A DNA stretch of 5,572 nt. It comes from an uncultured Oscillospiraceae bacterium (GTDB lineage Bacteria; Bacillota; Clostridia; Oscillospirales; Oscillospiraceae). The notes below the pieces were generated by a model, which saw only the letters and a list, made by a program, of their open reading frames with translations, searched no databases and was not told the origin of the DNA. Position numbers and translations under genes: made by a program. Location: positions 1-5,572 of the forward strand of contig CAAFMK010000129.1 in NCBI GenBank assembly GCA_900763995.1. The letters run 5' to 3'. Shown in pieces: positions 1-5,470 of the stretch (position 1 is its first letter; each line of letters opens with the position of its first letter).

Positions 1-198
1 TTTAAGTGGCTCATCTGTCCAGCCATCACAGTTGCCAGGTACCATACAGATTGGAATTTCTGGATAAACATAGGAGAGATGGATAGAATCTGTCATAACA
101 TCCCCAAGATGGATGATCTGATCGGGCTGATGTGTGTCCACAGCCTGATACATTCCTGACATGGAATGGTGGGAGTCAGAAAAAACCAAAATTTTCAA
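1..198 (-). CDS. YfcE/MJ0936-family metallophosphoesterase (N-terminal part, cut by window edge)
   Basis: This is the first 66 codons of a calcineurin-like phosphodiesterase of the YfcE/MJ0936/YsnB type, a cytoplasmic metal-dependent phosphodiesterase whose natural substrate is generally unknown. The translation starts (M)KILVFSDSH. It carries metal-binding motif I (D8-x-H10), motif II (HLGD, residues 30-33) and the family's GNCD version of motif III (residues 56-59). The C-terminal histidine motifs lie beyond base 1, so intactness cannot be judged. The start is TTG at 198. I chose it because the Met-Lys-Ile-Leu-Val-x-SDSH beginning is exactly where this family starts, and a GAGGTGA ribosome site (204-210) sits 5 nt upstream. 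Family members are usually about 150-180 aa. In Bacillus the homologue ysnB follows rph and an rdgB-like gene; the neighbours that would show this lie outside the window. The gene is divergent from the small-protein cassette starting at 262. Confidence 0.93.
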   Translation of the reverse strand, partial: MKILVFSDSHHSMSGMYQAVDTHQPDQIIHLGDVMTDSIHLSYVYPEIPICMVPGNCDGWTDEPLK

Positions 199-261
199 AA
201 GTGTCACCTCACAGGTTTGAGTGCATATACTGGAGTAAATCGAATTGGGAGTGATGGATCC
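199..261. promoter_or_regulatory. Divergent intergenic region with a possible plus-strand promoter
   Basis: These 63 bp separate the leftward metallophosphoesterase from the rightward small-protein genes and must hold at least the start signals of the latter. On the plus strand, TATACT (226-231) matches the sigma-A -10 at 5 of 6 positions, but no convincing -35 lies 16-18 bp upstream. The same bases in the context GCATATACT also resemble sporulation-type -10 elements (sigma-E CATACAMT, sigma-K gCATAnnnTA), again without a clear -35. A ribosome site GGGAG (247-251) precedes the ATG at 262. For the minus strand I see only the ribosome site at 204-210 and no clear promoter. Confidence 0.3.
204..210 (-). 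promoter_or_regulatory. Ribosome binding site deciding a TTG start
   Basis: On the minus strand this reads GAGGTGA, close to the Shine-Dalgarno consensus, 5 nt before the TTG at 198. No in-frame ATG lies nearby that would keep the family's N-terminus. The site therefore supports TTG as the start of the metallophosphoesterase. Confidence 0.75.
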
Positions 262-540
262 ATGGAACAGGAAAAATCAAAGGTCGGATTTGGGAGTGCA
301 GCAGCTGATCTGGTCAAAAATCGGGATAAGATCGCCAAGCTGGCCCAGTCCAATGATGCAAAACAGCTGATGAATATGCTTCAGCAGCAAAATGGGGGGA
401 TAAAGCAGGCTGCACAGGCCGCTGCAACGGGAGATCCCAGCCAGCTTATGGCAATGATGAACCGTCTGATGAGTTCCAAGGAGGGAGCGAATTTGGTGGA
501 GCGGATTGGAAACGAGGCAAAAAAAGCAGGTTTAGACTAA
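262..540 (+). CDS. Small helical protein of unknown function (92 aa), first gene of a three-gene cassette
   Basis: I do not recognise a named function. The 92-aa product is soluble and probably all-helical, rich in Ala, Gln, Met and Lys, with no signal peptide, membrane segment or cysteine. It contains an imperfect internal repeat with a 26-residue period: AQSNDAKQLMNM (28-39) against ATGDPSQLMAM (55-65), with D32/D58, Q35/Q61, L36/L62, M37/M63 and M39/M65 aligned. The segment GGIKQAAQAAATGDPSQLM, followed by a S-x-E-G-x-x-L block, is a style I recall from short unannotated clostridial proteins; this is unverified. The start is ATG 262, preceded by GGGAG ten nt upstream. An upstream in-frame ATG at 166 was rejected because it would run antisense through the start of the metallophosphoesterase. 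The next gene follows after 30 bp, so cotranscription is likely. That it is a real gene is fairly sure; its role is unknown. Confidence 0.85.
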   Translation: MEQEKSKVGFGSAAADLVKNRDKIAKLAQSNDAKQLMNMLQQQNGGIKQAAQAAATGDPSQLMAMMNRLMSSKEGANLVERIGNEAKKAGLD

Positions 541-570
541 TCAGATCCGGACAGGGAGGTGGGATGAGCT

Positions 571-981
571 GTGGCAGAGTTTGAAGATAAGCTGAATTCC
601 ATTCTAGGCAATCAGGAGGCCATGTCACAAATCATGTCACTGGCCCACTCTTTGTCCGGGGAGAATGGCCCCCAACACTCAGAAGCCCCAGAGAATCCAT
701 CAGCTGATTCGCCAGCAACATCAGGGGTAGAACAACCAATGGATCTGTCATCACTTCTTGGTCAGATCGACCCCAATATCATCCGCATGGGGATGGATAT
801 TGTCCATCAAATGCAAAGTACAAATGATCGTAATATGGCACTGCTCAATGCCCTGCGCCCGTTTCTGAAGGAGGAGCGGCGGGGCCGGTTGGATCGTGCC
901 ATTGAAATTGTCCGTATGACCAAATTGATTCGGGCAGCATTTGGTGCCTTGGGAGGGGAGGGGGCGCAGGAGAGTGTATAA
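571..981 (+). CDS. Small two-block protein of unknown function (136 aa), second gene of the cassette
   Basis: The function is not recognised. The layout is clear. An N-terminal helical block (residues 3-29, FEDKLNSILGNQEAMSQIMS...) is followed by a Pro/Ser/Ala-rich, probably disordered linker (about 30-56). A C-terminal helical block (57-129) ends in a basic amphipathic stretch, ALRPFLKEERRGRLDRAIEI, at 94-113. There is no signal peptide, transmembrane helix or cysteine. The start is GTG 571, supported by an AGGGAGGTG ribosome site (553-561) nine nt upstream; ATG 564 is out of frame. Both blocks look conserved to me from recollection of unannotated Oscillospiraceae proteins, which cannot be confirmed here. 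The next gene begins inside its last codons (GTG 974), giving an 8-bp overlap that suggests translational coupling and a shared task. Confidence 0.87.
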   Translation: MAEFEDKLNSILGNQEAMSQIMSLAHSLSGENGPQHSEAPENPSADSPATSGVEQPMDLSSLLGQIDPNIIRMGMDIVHQMQSTNDRNMALLNALRPFLKEERRGRLDRAIEIVRMTKLIRAAFGALGGEGAQESV

Positions 982-1321
982 CCGATACATTCCACAGGAT
1001 GAGCAGTACACCTGGGTACAGGCAGAAGAGGATCATACACCAAACAAACAAACTGCATCATCAGCATCAGGTGAGCGCCGGGGCTTTCAACTCCCCTCAT
1101 TTCTAAGTGGGCAGGGGGGACTGTCCTCCCTGTTTGGAGAAAAGGGGAAGAATGGACTATCCAGCTTGTTAAAGTCACTGCACCTGGAAAATATTGATAC
1201 AGGGGACATCCTTCTATTGCTGATTATTTTGTACTTATTGGTGGAGGGCGACGACCTGGATCTGGTCATCGCCCTTGGCCTGGTATTGATTATTGGTCTG
1301 GGGGATCATCAGGAGAAGTAA
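974..1321 (+). CDS. Small protein with a C-terminal hydrophobic hairpin, unknown function (115 aa), third gene of the cassette
   Basis: The product has three parts. The N-terminus is Tyr-rich (MYNRYIPQDEQYTW, 1-14). A polar, Gly/Ser-rich middle contains GLSSLF (49-54) and its copy GLSSLL (61-66). The C-terminus has two very hydrophobic stretches (about 78-90 and 97-109) separated by the acidic turn EGDDLD (91-96). This suggests a small membrane-associated or oligomerising hairpin; each stretch is short (about 13 residues), so a full transmembrane crossing is uncertain. There is no signal peptide. The start is GTG 974, inside the end of the preceding gene, because the YNRYIP beginning looks like a true N-terminus and a GGGGAGG ribosome site lies at 955-961. 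An in-frame TTG at 941 would add a low-quality Arg/Gly-rich tail. The 3' end overlaps the convergent operon gene by 32 bp. The function is unknown. Confidence 0.84.
   Translation: MYNRYIPQDEQYTWVQAEEDHTPNKQTASSASGERRGFQLPSFLSGQGGLSSLFGEKGKNGLSSLLKSLHLENIDTGDILLLLIILYLLVEGDDLDLVIALGLVLIIGLGDHQEK
1246..1274 (-). terminator. Candidate hairpin just past the minus-strand operon, no U-tract
   Basis: An inverted repeat has arms at 1246-1256 and 1264-1274 around a 7-nt loop. In the minus-strand RNA all 11 positions can pair, one as G-U. In the plus-strand RNA the same position is a C-A mismatch. It starts 15 nt after the stop of the last operon gene, where a terminator would be expected. No run of U follows on the minus strand (UCCACCAAUAAG), so it is not a canonical intrinsic terminator. 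The bases also encode residues 92-101 of the convergent 115-aa protein, and the symmetry may be coincidental. Confidence 0.22.
1290..1321. other. Tail-to-tail overlap of convergent coding regions (32 bp)
   Basis: The plus-strand small-protein gene ends with TAA at 1319-1321, and the minus-strand anchored-protein gene ends with TAA at 1290-1292. Their last codons therefore share 32 bp. No T-run terminator lies inside or next to the overlap on either strand, so the two transcripts probably form complementary 3' ends. Confidence 0.85.
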
Positions 1322-2087
1322 GTGGGGACTCATCAACGGTGTGCAGAACTGTCCCATTGGGCAGAGTGAACTCACTGTCACTGGGACATGGGGTCTGGAC
1401 TGGGGTGTGGGCTGTCATACGATAGACGATCCTGCCATCCTCCTCAGTCTCAGCGTAGATAAGAAGTCCACTGTCTATACTAACCCAGTAGCGGTCGATC
1501 AAGGCTGTGGCAGCGTGACTTACCTCTACAAAAATACAGGGAATATCACTGTGCATCTCATATCCGGCATTGGAAATATGCTCTGGAGCAAGCTCCACTA
1601 CCGTTTCGTAGGTAGGGATATGCTGTGCAAGGTCTTGGGATTTTTCATCAGCAGGTGCTGTCTCATACTGACGGGAGCCCTCATACCAGTAATAAAGCTT
1701 GTTTTCACCAGTTATATCGTGGCGGACAACATTGGACGGGAGATGCTGACGGACATGAGACCAGGCTCCATCCACCCACACCTGCACCTGAGTGGATGAA
1801 GTGCCAGTGCCCCAATATGTGTCAATGGTCAACTCACGATAGTAGCTGTCTGGCCTGGATAAAGTGGTCACAACAGAGCCAACAGTATGGGCTGTGACCT
1901 CTACCCGCTGGTATGGACCATTGGTGGAAGTGGGGTCTGCGGGGTCATGCGCTCCAACGCTTGCGGAGGGGAGTACAACCTCTGGTGTATTCAGTGTGAA
2001 TAAGCTGCGGCCAAAGCTGGTGAACATAGCGGCAACAATCAGGATAATGATTGCGATCACAATGGCCTGATGATTTTTTGGGTCCAC
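1290..2087 (-). CDS. Membrane-anchored extracytoplasmic protein of unknown function (265 aa), last gene of the operon
   Basis: A short cytoplasmic N-terminus is followed by one hydrophobic segment (about residues 8-24, QAIVIAIIILIVAAMF) that acts as an uncleaved anchor or signal-anchor; no lipobox is present. A Pro/Ser/Thr-rich linker (about 37-60) and an outside domain rich in beta-type sequence follow. The segment at 198-247 (DRYWVSIDSGLLIYAETEEDGRI, then FTLPNGTVLH) resembles the strand patterns of LolA/MucB-like beta folds; this is only a resemblance. Two cysteines, C184 and C234, could form a disulfide. The C-terminus is Pro/Asp-rich. The start is GTG 2087, with GAGGTGG (2092-2098) 4 nt upstream; ATG 2089 is in another frame. 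It lies 40 bp after the epimerase gene with no terminator between, so it is probably cotranscribed. A role in envelope or cell-wall polymer biology is inferred from position only. Confidence 0.88.
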   Translation of the reverse strand: MDPKNHQAIVIAIIILIVAAMFTSFGRSLFTLNTPEVVLPSASVGAHDPADPTSTNGPYQRVEVTAHTVGSVVTTLSRPDSYYRELTIDTYWGTGTSSTQVQVWVDGAWSHVRQHLPSNVVRHDITGENKLYYWYEGSRQYETAPADEKSQDLAQHIPTYETVVELAPEHISNAGYEMHSDIPCIFVEVSHAATALIDRYWVSIDSGLLIYAETEEDGRIVYRMTAHTPVQTPCPSDSEFTLPNGTVLHTVDESPLTSPDDPPDQ

Positions 2088-2091
2088 ATCT

Positions 2092-2098
2092 CCACCTC
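2092..2098 (-). promoter_or_regulatory. Ribosome binding site deciding a GTG start
   Basis: GAGGTGG on the minus strand, 4 nt before GTG 2087, supports that start for the anchored protein. The ATG two bases earlier (2089) would open a different frame. The surrounding GTGAGGTG octamer also precedes the TTG-start metallophosphoesterase. Confidence 0.65.
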
Positions 2099-2127
2099 AC
2101 TTACATTATTGCAGCTTTATCCCCAGT

Positions 2128-3276
2128 CTATCCCATAAAGGGTGCAGGGGGCTGTGTTCGATGGCCAAAGTGCCAGGCAATGGCATCCGCTATGCGGCTG
2201 CAGGCCTTCCCATCCCCATAAGGATTGACCGCATGGGCCATTTTCCCATATTCATCAGGATCTGACAGCAGTTTGCTGGACATGGTGAAAATATCATCAG
2301 CATTTACACCAGCAAGACGAACGGTTCCAGCCTGTACCGCCTCTGGACGCTCTGTCTCCCGCCGCAGCACAAGTACAGGCTTACCCAGAGCGGGGGCCTC
2401 CTCCTGAAGGCCGCCAGAATCTGTCATGACCAGATAGCAGCGGGACATCAGATTGTGCATCTCGTCCACAGTGAGAGGAGCGATCAAATGGATACGGGGG
2501 TGACCGTCCAGATGTTGATGGGCAACCTCCTGCACAACAGGGGAGAGGTGCACAGGGTAGACGAGCTCAACATCGGAAAAGGTATCAGCAACCTTGCGAA
2601 GGGCTGTCATAATTTCAGCCATAGGCTGTCCATAGTTTTCCCGGCGGTGGCAGGTGACCAGAATCACCTTTTTTGCTGCATAATCAAGCTGGTTGAGGGT
2701 CTCATCCGTAAATGTAAAGTCTTTTACCACAGTGGTCTTTAATGCGTCGATCACGGTATTTCCCGTTAGGAATACACCGCTGGTGATATTTTCTCTGGCC
2801 AGATTATCACGGTTGGCAGTGGTGGGACAAAAGTGCAGATCTGCAATGGCTCCAACCATCTTGCGGTTCATTTCTTCTGGGAAGGGTGACCATTTGTCAT
2901 AGGTGCGCAGTCCTGCCTCCACATGGCCCACTGGAATTTTAGCGTAGAAAGCACCCAGAGCTCCAGCAAAGGTAGTGGAGGTATCCCCATGGACCAATAC
3001 CAGATCAGGCTTTGCCTGAGCCAGCACATCCTCAACACCCAGCAGGCACTTTGAGGTGATGGTGGACAAGGTCTGTTTGGGCTGCATGATATTGAGATCA
3101 TAATCTGGTTTCAGGTGAAAGATGTCCAACACGGAATCCAGCATTTCCCGGTGCTGTGCCGTTACACAGCAGGTCGCGTGAAACTCAGGACGCTGTGCCA
3201 GCTCCAAAACCAAGGGTGCCATTTTTATGGCTTCGGGTCGTGTCCCAAAAATGGACATAACATGGATCTTGTTCAT
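2128..3276 (-). CDS. wecB: UDP-N-acetylglucosamine 2-epimerase (non-hydrolysing), WecB/MnaA type
   Basis: This cytoplasmic enzyme reversibly converts UDP-GlcNAc to UDP-ManNAc, the donor for ManNAc in teichoic-acid linkage units and other surface polymers. The 382-aa length is normal for the family. The N-terminal nucleotide-sugar motif FGTRPEAIKMAPL is at 10-22. The catalytic residues known from E. coli WecB (D95, E117, E131, H213) align with D98 (HGDTS), E120 (VGHVEAGLRT), E134 (PFPEEMNR) and H210 (CHRREN). The C-terminal UDP-binding block is SDSGGLQEEAPALGKP (287-302), followed by RETERPEA (306-313). The lack of hydrolysing-type features fits the bacterial non-hydrolysing class. Its ATG (3274-3276) overlaps the stop of the upstream transferase gene as ATGA, indicating translational coupling. 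Firmicutes homologues are called mnaA. The last residues (TQPPAPFMG) look like a short variable tail. The assignment is firm. Confidence 0.97.
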   Translation of the reverse strand: MNKIHVMSIFGTRPEAIKMAPLVLELAQRPEFHATCCVTAQHREMLDSVLDIFHLKPDYDLNIMQPKQTLSTITSKCLLGVEDVLAQAKPDLVLVHGDTSTTFAGALGAFYAKIPVGHVEAGLRTYDKWSPFPEEMNRKMVGAIADLHFCPTTANRDNLARENITSGVFLTGNTVIDALKTTVVKDFTFTDETLNQLDYAAKKVILVTCHRRENYGQPMAEIMTALRKVADTFSDVELVYPVHLSPVVQEVAHQHLDGHPRIHLIAPLTVDEMHNLMSRCYLVMTDSGGLQEEAPALGKPVLVLRRETERPEAVQAGTVRLAGVNADDIFTMSSKLLSDPDEYGKMAHAVNPYGDGKACSRIADAIAWHFGHRTQPPAPFMG

Positions 3277-4418
3277 AGGTCTGTATGATCCTCCTCGTGG
3301 TCAGAGTTCTCAGAACTTGTACTCTGTCTTTTTTTAGGAGTGGTGTGGGGTTGCGCACCAGAATATTTTTTGTTGTTGTCGTGATTGAGATAGAGCTTGG
3401 CTGCCATCCCCCCAGCGGCAAACAGGGCCAGCAGAAACAACATGGCCTTTACAACACCGATGGTTGTCAGTACAACAGCGGACAGCCCCAGAATTGCACT
3501 GATGACATACAGCATGGCAACTGCCTGCTTTTGGGAAAAGCCCATATCAATCAGGCGGTGATGGATATGTCCACGGTCTGGCTTCATGGGGGATTGCCCT
3601 TTTGACACCCGGCGGATAATGGCAAAGCAGGTATCAAAGATGGGCAGTCCAAGCATGAGGAATGGGACAGCAAAGGAGATGATGGCATAAAATTTAAATA
3701 GTCCCTGAATCGATACAACTGCCAGAACAAATCCCAAAAAAGTGGAGCCTGTGTCTCCCATGAAGATTTTGGCGGGATTCAGATTGTATGGAATAAAGCC
3801 AATACATCCCCCGGCTAGAGCTGCGGTGATAATGGCAACATCGGGCTCAGATACAATGAGGGCAATGACAAGCAGGGTCATGGAGCTGATGGTAGATACG
3901 CCACAGGCCAGACCATCCAGGCCATCGATCAAATTGACAGCATTTGTAATGCCCACGATCCAAAGTACGGAGATGGGGACGGAGAGCCAGCCCAACTCCC
4001 AAAAGGGCTCGCTGCTGAAGATATTGGGATTGGAGAGGATCAAAATTCGGTTGCCCTCCAATACAGCAATGAGTGCAGCAGCGATTTGAATCAGAAACTT
4101 TGGGATAGCAGGCAGTGCAAAAATATCATCCACAATACCCAGAATAACGATGATGACACTTCCCAGCAGCATCCCCCTCAGCTGGGGGGTGAGGGGGAGG
4201 AAGATCAGGACACTGAGCATAAAGCCAAAGAAAATGGCAAGTCCACCCATGCGGGGAATGGGATGATCGTGCATTCGACGGGCATCCTTTGGAATATCAA
4301 CTGCACCAACCCGAACAGCAAGAGAGCGTACCACAGGGGTGGAGAGAAGTGCCACAAGTGATGCCGCCAGCAATGCGGCGGTTGAGATACCAATGACAGG
4401 AAGCTGAATGGTATTCAT
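3273..4418 (-). CDS. tagO: UDP-GlcNAc:undecaprenyl-phosphate GlcNAc-1-phosphate transferase, TagO/WecA (MraY superfamily)
   Basis: This is an integral membrane enzyme. By family it transfers GlcNAc-1-P from UDP-GlcNAc to undecaprenyl phosphate, giving Und-PP-GlcNAc, the first lipid intermediate of wall teichoic acid and related polymers. The 381-aa product is hydrophobic throughout, with many membrane segments. Visible motifs, in order, are PRMGGLA (55-61), the Mg-binding IVDD (95-98), NLIDGLDGL (162-170), FMGDTGS (219-225) and GHIHHRL (283-289). The HIHH motif fits the GlcNAc-type (WecA/TagO) rather than the MraY branch. The polar C-terminal tail (about 343-381) is rich in His, Lys, Ser and acidic residues and is probably cytoplasmic and disordered. 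The start is ATG 4418 with AGAGGA (4425-4430) 6 nt upstream. It follows trpS by 33 bp without a terminator and shares ATGA with the epimerase gene. The sugar specificity is inferred from motifs and the adjacent epimerase. Confidence 0.95.
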   Translation of the reverse strand: MNTIQLPVIGISTAALLAASLVALLSTPVVRSLAVRVGAVDIPKDARRMHDHPIPRMGGLAIFFGFMLSVLIFLPLTPQLRGMLLGSVIIVILGIVDDIFALPAIPKFLIQIAAALIAVLEGNRILILSNPNIFSSEPFWELGWLSVPISVLWIVGITNAVNLIDGLDGLACGVSTISSMTLLVIALIVSEPDVAIITAALAGGCIGFIPYNLNPAKIFMGDTGSTFLGFVLAVVSIQGLFKFYAIISFAVPFLMLGLPIFDTCFAIIRRVSKGQSPMKPDRGHIHHRLIDMGFSQKQAVAMLYVISAILGLSAVVLTTIGVVKAMLFLLALFAAGGMAAKLYLNHDNNKKYSGAQPHTTPKKRQSTSSENSDHEEDHTDL

Positions 4419-4451
4419 AAAACATCCTCTTTAGTTCATGTGTAGACAGTC

Positions 4452-5450
4452 TTATCGGGCCACGAAGCCTATTTTCTTATAAACCTTACGCAGGGTTTTG
4501 TTGGCCACATAGGAGGCCTTTTGTGCCCCCTGGGTATAGACCTGCTCCAGATATGCCTTATCGGCCAGAATACGCAAAGCTTCTTCCCGGATGGGCCGCA
4601 GACATTCCACCACAGCATCGCTGACAGCGGGCTTGAATTTTCCATAGCCCTGACCATCGAACTCAGCTTCGATCTCCTGATAGGTTTTTCCAGTGACAGC
4701 GGCATAGATGTTCATGAGATTGGCCACGCCGGGCTTGTTTTCTGGATCAAAGCGCACACAGTTTTCTGTATCACTATCTGTGATGGCGCGCTTAAACTTG
4801 CGCTGGATGTCCTCTGGCTTCTCCATTAAAAAGACACAGCCCTCAGGAACGGACTTGCTCATTTTTCCAGTGGGATCGCTCAGTCCCATAACACGGGCAC
4901 CGGCCTTTGGAATATAGGGCTCTGGAATTTTAAACACATCACCGTAGATGTGGTTAAAGCGCTGTGCCACATCCCGTGTCAGCTCGCAGTGCTGCTTTTG
5001 ATCCTCGCCCACGGGGATAAAGTCAGGCTGATACAGCAGAATGTCGGCTGCCATTAAAGAGGGGTAAGTAAAAAGACCCCCGTTGATGTTGTCCCGATGT
5101 TTAGAGGACTTGTCCTTAAACTGGGTCATGCGGGACAGCTCACCAAACATGGTGTAACAGTTGAGGATCCATCCCAGCTCCGCATGGGCAGACACATGGG
5201 ACTGAATAAACAGGGTATTTTTCTCAGGATCCAGACCACAGGCGATGTATTGAGCCAGCTGCTCCAGCGTGCGCCGACGCAGATCAGCAGGATTTTGCCG
5301 TACAGTGATGGTGTGCATATCGGCCATGAAATAGTAGCAGTCAAATTCCTCGGCACGGTCACCCCAATTTTTTATGGCACCCAAATAATTGCCCAGATGT
5401 AGATCGCCACTTGGCTGGATGCCAGAAAGCATTACTTTCTTATTATCCAT
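4452..5450 (-). CDS. trpS: Tryptophanyl-tRNA synthetase
   Basis: This is a class I aminoacyl-tRNA synthetase that charges tRNA-Trp in the cytoplasm and works as a dimer. The 332-aa length is normal for bacterial TrpRS. The N-terminus MLSGIQPSGDLHLGNYLGA holds the HIGH-type signature (PSGDLHLGNY, 13-22). MAADILLY (133-140) contains the Asp that, in the Geobacillus enzyme, reads the indole nitrogen of Trp. GEDQKQH (148-154) and the KMSKS loop (196-200) follow. I chose ATG 5450 because AAAGGAG (5459-5465) lies 8 nt upstream. An ATG at 5477 is in frame but has no ribosome site, lies within a leader stem, and would add nine residues not typical of the family. It is the first gene of the operon, downstream of a sigma-A-like promoter. 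The family assignment is certain. Confidence 0.98.
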   Translation of the reverse strand: MDNKKVMLSGIQPSGDLHLGNYLGAIKNWGDRAEEFDCYYFMADMHTITVRQNPADLRRRTLEQLAQYIACGLDPEKNTLFIQSHVSAHAELGWILNCYTMFGELSRMTQFKDKSSKHRDNINGGLFTYPSLMAADILLYQPDFIPVGEDQKQHCELTRDVAQRFNHIYGDVFKIPEPYIPKAGARVMGLSDPTGKMSKSVPEGCVFLMEKPEDIQRKFKRAITDSDTENCVRFDPENKPGVANLMNIYAAVTGKTYQEIEAEFDGQGYGKFKPAVSDAVVECLRPIREEALRILADKAYLEQVYTQGAQKASYVANKTLRKVYKKIGFVAR

Positions 5451-5458
5451 TAAGATTG

Positions 5459-5465
5459 CTCCTTT
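5459..5465 (-). promoter_or_regulatory. Strong ribosome binding site of trpS
   Basis: AAAGGAG on the minus strand, 8 nt before ATG 5450, is a near-perfect Shine-Dalgarno sequence. It fixes the trpS start at 5450 rather than at the in-frame ATG at 5477. Confidence 0.88.
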
Positions 5466-5470
5466 ATTCC

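Noticed and set aside
166..261. Upstream in-frame extension of the 92-aa protein to ATG 166
   Set aside because: It would run antisense through the start codon, ribosome site and conserved N-terminus of the metallophosphoesterase. It also has no ribosome site of its own, and the added residues look unlike the rest of the protein. ATG 262 has a nearby GGGAG.
941..973. TTG 941 as start of the 115-aa protein
   Set aside because: It would add a Gly/Arg-rich stretch read from another frame of the conserved end of the preceding gene. GTG 974 begins the natural YNRYIP N-terminus and has a ribosome site upstream.
1114..1130. G-rich/C-rich hairpin as a possible terminator
   Set aside because: The stem has a mismatch and a 3-nt loop, lies inside the 115-aa gene, and is followed by no T-run on either strand.
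807..1178. Minus-strand open frame of 123 codons across the cassette
   Set aside because: It spans the junction of two supported plus-strand genes with good ribosome sites, and its own product is Pro/Arg/Cys-rich and pattern-free.
1349..1384. Short inverted repeats after the cassette as a possible plus-strand terminator
   Set aside because: The stems are only 4-6 bp, one with a bulge, and no T-tract follows. They also lie within the coding region of the convergent gene.
1293..1799. Plus-strand open frame of 168 codons opposite the anchored protein
   Set aside because: It is fully antisense to a gene with clear domain structure, has no ribosome site, and gives a protein with no recognisable pattern. 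It is a coding shadow.
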